From an uncultured Roseibium sp. (lineage in GTDB: Bacteria; Pseudomonadota; Alphaproteobacteria; Rhizobiales; Stappiaceae), in assembly GCF_947499295.1 (NCBI RefSeq), contig NZ_CANMNP010000023.1:1-61270 (forward strand): a stretch of DNA of 61,270 nt, in the 5' to 3' direction. Position numbers and translations under genes: made by a program. The notes beneath the pieces were generated by a model. It saw nothing but the letters and a program-made list of their open reading frames with translations, did no database searches and had not been told where the DNA came from. This document shows, one piece after another, positions 1-7,509 of the stretch; position 1 is the first letter of the stretch, and the number at the start of each line of letters is the position of its first letter.

Positions 1-83
1 ATACATTTGCAAGATATGGACTTCAGAACCTGATCGTTTCAGACTTAATCCGATCCATCAAATGCCGGGACTGAACATCTAGG
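1..83 (+). mobile_element. 3' end of an IS481-like insertion sequence (partial)
   Basis: The plus strand reads as the C-terminus of a transposase (frame starting at base 2), ending RFRLNPIHQMPGLN and then ATC TAG. Bases 8-82 are repeated in inverted orientation at 61196-61270 with one mismatch (base 78), and similarity stops just after the TAG. The element end appears to be ...CTGAACA at base 77, followed by TCTAGG. IS481 of Bordetella is known to insert at NCTAGN, and TCTAGG fits this. The transposase stop codon is therefore supplied by the target site. Family assignment rests on the C-terminal tail, the TGT...ACA-type end and the target; only about 27 codons of the transposase are inside the window. 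Confidence 0.7.
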
Positions 84-642
84 TGATGTCATTCCAGTCG
101 TAAGTTTATTTCGTGAGTTTAATCGAAATAAAGATGGGGATGCACTTCTTGATGCTTTTCTCGCGGCCCGGAGTGGAGATGCGGACGCCTATAATTTCGG
201 CGACATTGAAATGTTTGGGCATCGAGTCGATGACGATATAAAGGAAAAAATATCTGCGCTAAAAGAACGTCAAAAAGCAAATATTCCCGTAGAAGAATTG
301 TTCTTACTTCTAGCCGAAAAAGGCTACAATGAAGATGTATTGGTGCCTTTGGCAGCGCTGCCTATTAGCGAATATGTTCGCGTTCTCAAGTATCACAAAG
401 GCGATGATTTTGAGTTGATGCGAAGAGGGTTCACTCAGTACAACAACTTGGCGAATCCTAATCCCAACCATATTGAAATAATGCGTAAAGCAAACAATGC
501 GCTTCAGCAGATCGCGAAGGAAAGCTTAGCTAATGAGCTTAGGGTAAAAAGATGGGGCATCGCGGAGCGCCTTGCAAAACTCCAATTACCAACTGCTGCT
601 GACGCGGCCGTGGGTGATCCGGATTTGAAAATGGACAAGTAA
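78..642 (+). pseudogene. 3' remnant of an unknown gene cut by the IS end
   Basis: The reading frame is open from base 49 to the TAA at 640-642 and runs straight out of the IS target site, giving about 187 codons. No ATG, GTG or TTG occurs in frame before the ATG at 211, and that ATG lacks a visible ribosome binding site. The stretch translated from 79-210 (starting LGDVIPVVSLFREFN) looks protein-like and continuous with what follows. I infer that the gene was longer and that the IS removed its 5' part; a 143-residue protein from 211 is the alternative. The product is hydrophilic, probably helical, with no membrane segment and no domain I recognise. Base composition is more A+T-rich than the window average, as expected for accessory DNA. 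Confidence 0.5.
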
Positions 643-1254
643 ATATCAGTTCATTCGCTATGAGTTTTGCGAAAAGATGGCCCGCGACCACGATCAATAT
701 TGATACAAAATCTGGGCTGCGATCAGTTTGTCCACCCCGTACCCCTCTACGTTCGACTTCGGCACTGTTGCAAGTTGTAGTAGTTGCGAGCGGGTGTTTT
801 GAATATTGCAAATCTTTCACTTAACAAGCGTTTTGTGCATGTGCTCGCCAGTTCAACTACTAATGCTATGCCTGTCAAAAACGTCGAGTGAAGCTAAGTA
901 GCGCGAGGAAGGCTAATACGATCTCGGGTCCTTCTGCGGAACCTTTGCCCACGGGTAAATTCGCGCCCTGGGGCATTGGGCTATGAGGTTCGCGAATTTC
1001 GTTGCATGTTGTTGTTTATGTTGATGTTTTTTGCAAAGGTGATCTCAAAAGCAAAGGGGGGGTCAAATCTTCCCAAGTCTCTTGGTCGCGGGCCGGTGGG
1101 GGATCTCACGCGAAGATTTTTTTTACCAGCAGCCGAATTTCAGCCCTCGCTTACAAAAACAAATTAGCAACCCTGGTAACTCGTTGAAAATAAATAGCTA
1201 ATATCCTCGACCTCATCACAGTTGCCAGAATTCGATGAATTTCTTTCTGCTCGT
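643..1254. other. Spacer without a convincing gene
   Basis: About 600 bases between the truncated gene and the repeats next to tRNA-Arg. Short overlapping ORFs of about 60 codons exist on both strands but have no family resemblance and no good ribosome binding sites. A 9-base inverted repeat, AAATTCGCG at 957-965 and CGCGAATTT at 991-999, could form a hairpin. Otherwise I see nothing. Confidence 0.4.
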
Positions 1255-1348
1255 TCTGACAACTTCTGACGAGACCTGACGGCATTGTGCCGGGCTGTAA
1301 GGCCTTGAAAACCTAAAGCTCTGACGACTTCTGACGACACTGACGGCA
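1255..1348. repeat. Imperfect 30-base direct repeat, two copies
   Basis: Copy 1 (1255-1284) and copy 2 (1320-1348) share the pattern TCTGAC-[AG]ACTTCTGACGA-n-ACTGACGGCA, itself built from repeated CTGACGA units. The copies start 65 bases apart and lie about 150 bases beyond the 3' end of the tRNA gene. Such iterated sites can be protein-binding sites, for example recombinase arm sites beside a tRNA attachment site, but no integrase gene is present in the window. The function is unknown. Confidence 0.6.
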
Positions 1349-1503
1349 CCTTATTATTATATTGAAAATGTAAGGCTGACAGTCAGGATCTGTAGGGACA
1401 CATCAACAAGAACGTAAGATTTCGAATTCGAGCCTGGTGCTTACAATGTGCTTACACAGGAAGTTCGCAAAAAAGCTGAAATTACTTAAGTCATTGAAAA
1501 ATA

Positions 1504-1580
1504 TGGTGACCCCGACAGGATTCGAACCTGTGACCCTCAGATTAGGAATCTGATGCTCTATCCTGCTGAGCTACGGGGCC
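1504..1580 (-). tRNA. tRNA-Arg (CCT)
   Basis: Read on the minus strand, the sequence folds as a full cloverleaf. The acceptor stem GGCCCCG pairs with CGGGGTC. The anticodon stem TCAGA/TCTGA closes the loop TTCCTAA, giving anticodon CCT. The T arm is ACAGG-TTCGAAT-CCTGT, and discriminator A is followed by an encoded CCA (1506-1504). It decodes AGG. Its 3' end faces the accessory region at the left of the window, the arrangement seen at tRNA integration sites. I found no duplicated tRNA 3' end that would mark an attachment site. Confidence 0.95.
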
Positions 1581-1875
1581 TTTGATAGGGTCGCTTAGCA
1601 TGATTTTAGATGGTTGGCGAGAGCGTTGGACGTGCGGTATTTCAAGTCTGGTGTTTTGGACGATGTCAGTGCGGGTCTGGTCTCGTGTGGTCGCTTTTTG
1701 TCATGCCTGTCTTGGACTTGCCTTATTCGCCCCTTAGCAGGAACCGCAGTCGTGACCGCTTTCTCACTGTCTCCGGTCGTGCAGCCATGAGCAAATGCGA
1801 GAAGTGGCAAGGACGGGGGCAATCTGTTCGTTTTAGAGAAAGAGGTTCATTTCAGGTCGGAGGTGAGGGCGGTCT

Positions 1876-2766
1876 GTGTCCAGCTTAAGGGAAAGTGCCG
1901 CGTTTCTAAGGGAATGCCACCTTCGTGCCAGAGTTCGAGCCGGAATTTGGGCCGCTGTTGCAGCCTCTGCAATGTTGCTATCGTCCGCCGCTGCCTCTGC
2001 TGAGAACTCTTTGTATGAAAGACAGGCTGCGGCGCAGCCCTGTATTGCCGGGTCGAGTTCTCCCATTCCTGTCAGATATGACGCTCAGGACAGGCATTTT
2101 CACGCCAAATCGGGTGTGCGCTTTTTTGCCAGTGAGCTTCGCTTTGGAAGCGGTATGTCCTCTGCTGAGGACCGAGCCCCATCCGCCTCAATCGGGCAGC
2201 GCGAAGATTTGGAAGCGGTCCCGCTTGGCCCTGCCAATCGCTGGGGTCTGGTTCCGGCCTGGATCGTACGGTCCGGCGCGCACGGGGTCTCCCTTCTTCA
2301 AGCAGAATTGCTTGGTAAGGGTGACGCCTTTTATGCGCCTCAGCACTCAAACGGCCTTTGTGCGGAAGCGCTGAGAGGATTGGAGCGCGACGCTCGCAGG
2401 TCGGAATTCGGCCTTTGGCGGGCAAATGCTCCGCAAGTCGTGTTTTCAACCAACGCACCAAAGACGTTCGAGGGCATGAGCGGACATTACGTAATTGCGC
2501 GCGGCCGTGTTGTTTCCCTTGGAAAAACCCGCACAACCCGCTATCTGAATTTCGGAAATTACTGGAAAACGGATTTTACAGCCACGTTGAAGGTCTCGGA
2601 TGAGGAAGCCTTCAACGCAACGCTTGCCCAAACGGGCTGGGACGTGGAGGCGCTCAAAGGCCGTGTCGTTGAACTGCGCGGCACACTGCAGGAAAAGGAC
2701 GGGCCGCATATTGCACTCCATCTCCCGGAGCAATTGGTGGTATTGGAGCCTGTCCCGCTCAATTGA
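1876..2766 (+). CDS. Secreted thermonuclease-like (SNase-fold) protein
   Basis: Predicted protein of 296 residues with a GTG start placed 8 bases after a GAGGG motif. A hydrophobic segment at about residues 22-42 (AAVAASAMLLSSAAASA) looks like a signal peptide, so the product is probably periplasmic. The middle contains the pattern LLQAELLGKGDAFYAP...CAEALRGLERDARRSEFGLWRA, which resembles the last part of the staphylococcal nuclease fold (helix ending in GLW). The C-terminal 100 residues (GHYVIARGRVVSLGKTRTTRYLNFG) resemble an OB-fold nucleic-acid-binding segment found in bacterial TNase-like proteins. I cannot identify all catalytic Arg/Glu residues, so enzymatic activity is uncertain. It lies 90 bases upstream of the M48 protease gene in the same direction. 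Confidence 0.6.
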   Translation: MSSLRESAAFLRECHLRARVRAGIWAAVAASAMLLSSAAASAENSLYERQAAAQPCIAGSSSPIPVRYDAQDRHFHAKSGVRFFASELRFGSGMSSAEDRAPSASIGQREDLEAVPLGPANRWGLVPAWIVRSGAHGVSLLQAELLGKGDAFYAPQHSNGLCAEALRGLERDARRSEFGLWRANAPQVVFSTNAPKTFEGMSGHYVIARGRVVSLGKTRTTRYLNFGNYWKTDFTATLKVSDEEAFNATLAQTGWDVEALKGRVVELRGTLQEKDGPHIALHLPEQLVVLEPVPLN

Positions 2767-2856
2767 ACGGTGGCGTCGAGATTGGAAGATGAACGATTTG
2801 GCTTGTGCTGTTGCGGTTGAGGGCGTCTGTATGAGCCGGACAAAAAAGGTCAGTAA

Positions 2857-4377
2857 GTGACGGCCAGAATAGTGACAAGTATTGCACGCTCTGCATGGTT
2901 TGGAGCGAAGGCAAAGACCGGGCTCCGGTCTGACCGAGGTTGGCTGCGTGCCCTTCGGGCGGGGTGTCTTGCGCTCGTTGTCGCGTCTTGTCAGTTCCTT
3001 GGTGATGGTCCGAACGTCAGCACCGTTGCCCCTGGAACACTCAGGCCAAACCTGTCAGCCGATATCGGTGCCAAGGAACATCCGCGTGTCGTCGCGACCT
3101 ATGGCGGTGTCTATAATGACGCAGGGGCCGAGCGTGCTGTGGCGAGCGTTGTTGGCCGACTTGTCGCCGCTTCGGATGATCCGTCCCAGAGCTACAAGAT
3201 CACCATCCTGAATTCACCGGCGATCAACGCCTTTGCTCTTCCAGGCGGATACCTCTATGTGACGCGCGGCCTTCTGGCCCTAGCCAATGACACGTCTGAG
3301 GTCGCTGCGGTTCTTGCGCATGAAATGGCGCATGTGACAGCGAACCACGCCATCAAACGGCAGCAGAGAGCGGAGGCCAAACAGCTTGCCAACCGGATCC
3401 TGAACGACGTGGTGCAAGATTCAGAGGAAGCCCGCAAAGCGATCATTTCCTCTCAACTGTCGTTTGCCCGCTTCAGCCAGGTGCAGGAACTGGAAGCCGA
3501 CGCAATCGGCGTCAAAACGCTCGCGAAAGCCGGTTTCGATCCCTATGCGGCGGCGCGTTTCCTGCGCTCAATGGCAGCCTTTGCCCGCTATCAATCCGCT
3601 GACAGGTCTGCGTCTTCCGCGCCCGATTTTCTGTCGTCTCACCCTTCAACACCTGAGCGGTTGCAGATTGCGGTGCGCGCGGCAAGGCAGATCGGTGCTC
3701 CGGGAATTGGCGAGCGTGACCGAGATCGGTATCTCGGCCAAATCAATGGCATGCTTTTCGGTGATGATCCTCTGGAAGGGTTCGTGCGCGGACGCTCATT
3801 CCTGCACAAGGCCCTCGGCATCGGATTCACAGTACCGCAGGGCTATATTCTTGAAAACTCTCCCGAAGCCGTGTTGGCCAGCAACGGGTCGGGAACAGCG
3901 ATCCGCTTCGACGGCGCGGATGTCAGCGGGTATTCCAGCCTGGTGGACTATATGAAGTCCGGTTGGATCAATGGGCTGCTTCCCGAAAGCGTTCGGGAGA
4001 CCACGATCAACGGTCTGCCCGGTGTCACCGGCGCTGCAATTACGCAGGGCTGGTCTTTCCGGATAGCTGTTTTGCGTATCGGGCGTACGGGCTATCGGTT
4101 CATATTCGCCAGCAGATCGCCCAATCAGGCGTTTGATGAAGATTTCCGTGCCACTATCGACAGCTTCAAGCAACTGACACCAACAGAGCGGGCGCGTCTG
4201 CGTTCATTGCGGATCAAGGTTGTGAAGTCTCAACCCGGAGACACACCGCGCAAGCTTGCGATCGGCATGAGCGGGGTCGAGCCGTCCAGGCGGCTTGAGT
4301 TCTTCTCCATTTTGAACGATCTCAGCCCCAACAAAGCGATACCAACCGGCACTGCCGTTAAGTTGGTGGTCGATTAA
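2857..4377 (+). CDS. M48-family metalloprotease, lipoprotein
   Basis: Predicted protein of 506 residues with a GTG start. An N-terminal signal with a lipobox (LVVASC, Cys at about residue 46) predicts membrane anchoring in the periplasm. The M48 zinc motif is complete: AHEMAHVTANH (HExxH) near residue 152, and a downstream ELEADAIG segment supplies the third ligand. The segment at residues 440-506 resembles a LysM-like or peptidase-associated C-terminal module (KSQPGDTPRKLA...). The architecture matches BepA/LoiP-like periplasmic proteases that degrade misfolded outer-membrane proteins in other bacteria. The specific target here is not known. The gene is convergent with the rpoH-type sigma gene, with a shared terminator-like hairpin between them. 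Confidence 0.9.
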   Translation: MTARIVTSIARSAWFGAKAKTGLRSDRGWLRALRAGCLALVVASCQFLGDGPNVSTVAPGTLRPNLSADIGAKEHPRVVATYGGVYNDAGAERAVASVVGRLVAASDDPSQSYKITILNSPAINAFALPGGYLYVTRGLLALANDTSEVAAVLAHEMAHVTANHAIKRQQRAEAKQLANRILNDVVQDSEEARKAIISSQLSFARFSQVQELEADAIGVKTLAKAGFDPYAAARFLRSMAAFARYQSADRSASSAPDFLSSHPSTPERLQIAVRAARQIGAPGIGERDRDRYLGQINGMLFGDDPLEGFVRGRSFLHKALGIGFTVPQGYILENSPEAVLASNGSGTAIRFDGADVSGYSSLVDYMKSGWINGLLPESVRETTINGLPGVTGAAITQGWSFRIAVLRIGRTGYRFIFASRSPNQAFDEDFRATIDSFKQLTPTERARLRSLRIKVVKSQPGDTPRKLAIGMSGVEPSRRLEFFSILNDLSPNKAIPTGTAVKLVVD

Positions 4378-4382
4378 AGAAA

Positions 4383-4410
4383 GAGCCGGGCAGTGCAAGG
4401 CTCCCGGCTC
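4383..4410. terminator. Hairpin between convergent genes
   Basis: GAGCCGGG (4383-4390) pairs perfectly with CCCGGCTC (4403-4410) around a 12-base loop. On the plus strand it is followed by AAGTTGTTTG, only a weak T run. It lies between the converging M48 protease and sigma-factor genes and could stop transcription from either side. Confidence 0.6.
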
Positions 4411-4454
4411 AAGTTGTTTGAAGTGTCAAAATCTCGAATATCGTCGATTGGATG

Positions 4455-5318
4455 TCAGGCGCTGTAAACCGCCTGATCGGGCTGCTCTGCCAGAAGCGCT
4501 GATCTCAGCTTCTCCATTGCCCGGCTTTCGATCTGCCTGACGCGTTCCTTGGAAATGCCGAGCTTGGTGCCAAGCGATTCAAGGGTTGCTCCTTCTTCGG
4601 AGAGACGACGTTCGCGAACGATCTTGAGTTCGCGTTCGCTCAGTACCTTCAGCGCAGAACTCAACCATCTGCTTCGGCGCTCTGAATCGATGCTGCCAGT
4701 GACGATTTCATCTGGAAGGGGAGCGTCGGAGACAAGGAAGTCCTGCCTGTCGGCGCTGGACCCTTCAGTGTCCGTCACAGGGGCGTTCAAGGATGTGTCC
4801 GGGCCGGACAGGCGCGCATTCATGAGCGCCACGTCGGATTGTTTCACGCCGATTGCGTCTGCGATCTTCTGATGCAACTCGCTGTCGGTGAGCGGGGTCT
4901 GTTTGCCGGACAATTTGGCACGGAGCCTGCGCAGATTGAAGAACAGCGCTTTTTGCGTAGACGAGGTTCCGCCCCGGACAATTGACCAATTGCGCAGGAT
5001 ATAGTCCTGAATGGAGGCGCGGATCCACCATGTCGCGTAGGTCGAAAAGCGAACTTCCCGCTCAGGCTCGAAGCGAGCGGCTGCTTCAAGGAGGCCGACA
5101 TGTCCTTCTTGAATCAGGTCGCCCAGGTTAAGGCCGAAGTTGCGGAACCTGGAGGCAACTGCAATCACAAGGCGCATGTGAGAAAGCGAGAGTTTTTCAA
5201 GCGCTTTTTCATCCCGATCGTCTCGCCATCGAAAAGCCAATTCGAGCTCTTCCTCACGTGTCAGGTAAGGTGCTTTCATTGCTGCTTGAACTAGCTGACG
5301 TTTTTCGCTCATGGACAT
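4455..5318 (-). CDS. rpoH: RNA polymerase sigma-32-type factor (RpoH family)
   Basis: Predicted protein of 287 residues when started at 5318 (MSMSEKRQ), which has GGAG 8 bases upstream. A longer reading to 5462 has no such site. Region 2 is clear (NLGDLIQEGHVGLLEAAARFEPEREVRFSTYATWWIRASIQDYILRN split over the middle), followed by the RpoH-type box (Q-K-ALFFNLRR) and a C-terminal helix-turn-helix (LGTKLGISKERVRQIE). The family directs heat-shock or stress transcription. Alphaproteobacteria often hold two rpoH paralogs, and this one (ALFFNLRR rather than KLFFNLRR) may be the RpoH2 type used in oxidative or photo-oxidative stress. That subtype is an inference. It sits upstream-to-downstream beside carD, another transcription regulator. 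Confidence 0.88.
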   Translation of the reverse strand: MSMSEKRQLVQAAMKAPYLTREEELELAFRWRDDRDEKALEKLSLSHMRLVIAVASRFRNFGLNLGDLIQEGHVGLLEAAARFEPEREVRFSTYATWWIRASIQDYILRNWSIVRGGTSSTQKALFFNLRRLRAKLSGKQTPLTDSELHQKIADAIGVKQSDVALMNARLSGPDTSLNAPVTDTEGSSADRQDFLVSDAPLPDEIVTGSIDSERRSRWLSSALKVLSERELKIVRERRLSEEGATLESLGTKLGISKERVRQIESRAMEKLRSALLAEQPDQAVYSA

Positions 5319-5441
5319 CGCTGACGCTCCGACGCTGTTATCGGGGATACTACGTACATAAGTGCAGGTTAGATCACTTACGAATGTCACCGAGGCAGAT
5401 TTTGTGCACTTCTCCGTGATAAGCCCGCGAGCAGGTGCTTC

Positions 5442-5473
5442 AAAAAGAAAAGGCCCGGACAAATCCGGGCCTT
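5442..5473 (-). terminator. Rho-independent terminator after carD
   Basis: AAGGCCCGGA (5450-5459) and TCCGGGCCTT (5464-5473) form a perfect 10-bp stem with a 4-base loop. The A-rich run at 5442-5451 becomes a T tract on the minus strand. It lies 34 bases past the carD stop codon. Confidence 0.9.
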
Positions 5474-5506
5474 GCCAATTTCATTCTTTGAGGAGGATTG
5501 CTGCGG

Positions 5507-6097
5507 TTAGGCAGCTTCTTCCTTGTCTTCGTCATCATCCGAGCCGGCTTCAGCAGCAGCGGCGGCTTTAATCCGGCTCGGTGACTTTGCCAGGTTTTGC
5601 TCGATCTGCTTGATCGCCTCGGTTTCAGAGCATTTGTTCACGGCTGCGATCTCACGCGCCATACGGTCCAGCGCAGCTTCGTACAGCTGGCGCTCGGAGT
5701 AAGACTGTTCCGGCTGGTTTTCAGAGCGGAAAAGGTCGCGTACAACCTCGGAAATCGAGATCAGATCGCCGGAATTGATCTTTGCTTCATATTCCTGCGC
5801 ACGACGGCTCCACATTGTGCGCTTTACGCGCGGGCGGCCCTGAACAGTCTCCAGAGCTTTCTTGACCGCTGCCGGATCACCCAGCTTGCGCATACCCACA
5901 GACGTGATCTTTGCGACCGGCACGCGCAGTGTCATCTTGTCCTGTTCAAAAAGGATAACGAGCAACTCCAAAGAGTGACCTGCCACGTTTTGCTCTTCAA
6001 TTGCGGTAATCTGGCCGACGCCATGCGCCGGATAAACGATGTACTCGCCGGTCTTGAATCCTTGACGCTGCGCGGTCTTTTTGGTGTTCGTTGCCAT
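5507..6097 (-). CDS. CarD-family transcription regulator
   Basis: Predicted protein of 196 residues, started at 6097 (MATNTKK) with AGGAG upstream; an extension to 6178 is unlikely. The N-terminal RNA-polymerase-interacting domain is recognisable (FKTGEYIVYPAHGVGQITAIEEQNVAGHSLE split), followed by the helical CarD C-terminal domain. The last 25 residues are an Ala-rich then acidic tail (GSDDDEDKEEAA). CarD proteins bind the RNA polymerase beta subunit and stabilise open promoter complexes. The gene is followed by a strong terminator and preceded by a 450-base spacer, so it is probably transcribed alone. Confidence 0.93.
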   Translation of the reverse strand: MATNTKKTAQRQGFKTGEYIVYPAHGVGQITAIEEQNVAGHSLELLVILFEQDKMTLRVPVAKITSVGMRKLGDPAAVKKALETVQGRPRVKRTMWSRRAQEYEAKINSGDLISISEVVRDLFRSENQPEQSYSERQLYEAALDRMAREIAAVNKCSETEAIKQIEQNLAKSPSRIKAAAAAEAGSDDDEDKEEAA

Positions 6098-6550
6098 ACT
6101 TATATTTTCTCCTGCGCAGTTGATCGGCCCCATGGGCCGGTGATGGATCGCTGTGCGATCCTCTTTTTTATGCGACACGTACCCCGCCGAGCGATCCTTT
6201 GCGGAACGCCTGTTGATATGCGGCGTGTCAGGGCTGGTCAGTCGTCTATTTCCACTCTAGAACCTTATTCACACACATGAGCTGCCGGGATCTTGCTCTG
6301 TCCGGTGACTGTGAGCCGGAACAGATTGGGAAGACTCCGTTTTTGGGGTTGGTCTCGTGGTTGGCGACTATCCACTAAAGGTAACATACTTTTGTGGAAA
6401 ATTAAAGCGTTGTGCTTTTTTGATGTGCAAATGACACATAGCACCTCACTGAAGCCATCAGTCAGGTGTTTGAATTTCTTATAAGAATCACAAATTAAGT
6501 AAGTATAGCTGACGCATGCGGCAGTGCGCCGCACGCATAAGTTTATCGAA
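6098..6550. other. Spacer between carD and fdxA
   Basis: About 450 bases holding the upstream region of carD and the 3' side of fdxA, both on the minus strand. ORFs here have no family resemblance. A short stem TGCGGC/GCCGCA near 6514-6530 follows the fdxA stop and might act as a weak terminator. I see no other structure. Confidence 0.4.
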
Positions 6551-6883
6551 TCAAGACGGCGGGTTTGGCGAGAAAAACTTCTCGAATTTATTTTCTTTGC
6601 CGTCGTATTCAGCTGCGTCGGGCAGCGGTTCTTTCTTTTCGGTTATGTTTGGCCACTTCTCCGAATACTCGGCATTGACCTCAATCCACTTTTCCAATCC
6701 CGGTTCCGTATCAGGAAGAATGGCTTCCGCTGGGCACTCGGGCTCGCACACGCCGCAATCGATGCACTCGTCCGGATTAATGACGAGGAAGTTCTCACCC
6801 TCATAGAAGCAGTCCACCGGGCACACTTCAACACAGTCGGTGTATTTGCACTTGATGCAATTGTCTGTGACGACGTAGGTCAT
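6551..6883 (-). CDS. fdxA: Seven-iron ferredoxin FdxA
   Basis: Predicted protein of 110 residues, started at 6883 (MTYVVTDNC) with GAGG 6 bases upstream. The N-terminal half carries two cysteine clusters, CIKCKYTDCVEVCPVDCF and CIDCGVCEPECP, typical of the 3Fe-4S/4Fe-4S (Azotobacter FdI-like) ferredoxins of alphaproteobacteria. The C-terminal extension (EKWPNITEKKEPLPDA) is also typical. It carries electrons in the cytoplasm; the partner is not evident. It follows the S4-protein gene at about 225 bases, in the common alphaproteobacterial order helicase, S4, fdxA, carD. Confidence 0.95.
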   Translation of the reverse strand: MTYVVTDNCIKCKYTDCVEVCPVDCFYEGENFLVINPDECIDCGVCEPECPAEAILPDTEPGLEKWIEVNAEYSEKWPNITEKKEPLPDAAEYDGKENKFEKFFSPNPPS

Positions 6884-7107
6884 CGGTATCCTCATATAAG
6901 CCGGCAACCAAATCAGGACGTTCGGACAGCATCCCTCTTATGTCGCGGCGGTCATATGTGAAGCTCATCTATCAGGAGCCGCACATTAAATCTACTTCAG
7001 GGCGTTGGGTATCGTTTTTGGATGATGGGCGCAAGCGCCCACGATGACGCATTTTGGTGAAGAAGGAGAAAGATTTTTCGTTTTTTGGCGGTTGGGCGCA
7101 TTCGGTG

Positions 7108-7509
7108 TCAGCTATCGCTGCGAAATGCATCCATCTTGCGGCGATCTCGTTTGGTCGGTCGGCCTGACCCGGCTTCCCTTTGGCCAGGTGGCTGCGCAGG
7201 AGGGTCAGTCTTTGGAGGTGGCGGAGGCGACAAATCTTCGTAGAGCTTCCGCGCTTCCTCATAAGGGCCGCGCCGTTTGCCAAGTGCGATGATCTTGAGA
7301 ACAAGTACTCTACGTTCCTGCGCGATGGTCAGGACGTCCCCGGGCTTAACGGTCTTGCTTGCAGAAGCAATTTTATCCTTATTGACCCGGATATGGCCGG
7401 AGGTCGCCAGTTTTTGTGCAAGAGACCGGGACTTCGTGACCCTGGCGTACCAGAGCCACTTGTCGATGCGCAGGCTGCCCGAAGCAGAAAATTCACCGGT
7501 GTCCGGAAT
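7108..7509 (-). CDS. S4-domain RNA-binding protein (Hsp15-like), apparent ATT start
   Basis: The frame from 7509 to the TGA at 7108-7110 encodes 133 residues. These include a canonical S4 domain (LRIDKWLWYARVTKSRSLAQ, then SGHIRVN and KPGDVLTI) and a basic Pro/Arg-rich tail. This family binds RNA; Hsp15 recognises stalled 50S subunits. The frame contains no ATG, GTG or TTG before codon 80. Upstream it is open only back to a TGA inside the helicase gene. The best start is ATT at 7509, which overlaps the helicase stop codon (TAATT) and has AAGGA 9 bases upstream. CTG at 7473 is a weaker alternative, as is a sequencing frameshift. Translation is probably coupled to the helicase. Confidence 0.8.
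   Translation of the reverse strand: MPDTGEFSASGSLRIDKWLWYARVTKSRSLAQKLATSGHIRVNKDKIASASKTVKPGDVLTIAQERRVLVLKIIALGKRRGPYEEARKLYEDLSPPPPPKTDPPAQPPGQREAGSGRPTKRDRRKMDAFRSDS

Noticed and set aside
643..1504. Attachment-site duplication for an integrative element at tRNA-Arg
   Set aside because: I looked for a second copy of the tRNA 3' end in the accessory stretch and saw none; no integrase gene is present.
6972..7304. Minus-strand ORF of 110 codons between fdxA and the helicase
   Set aside because: It is in a different frame from the clear S4-domain protein and covers the same bases.
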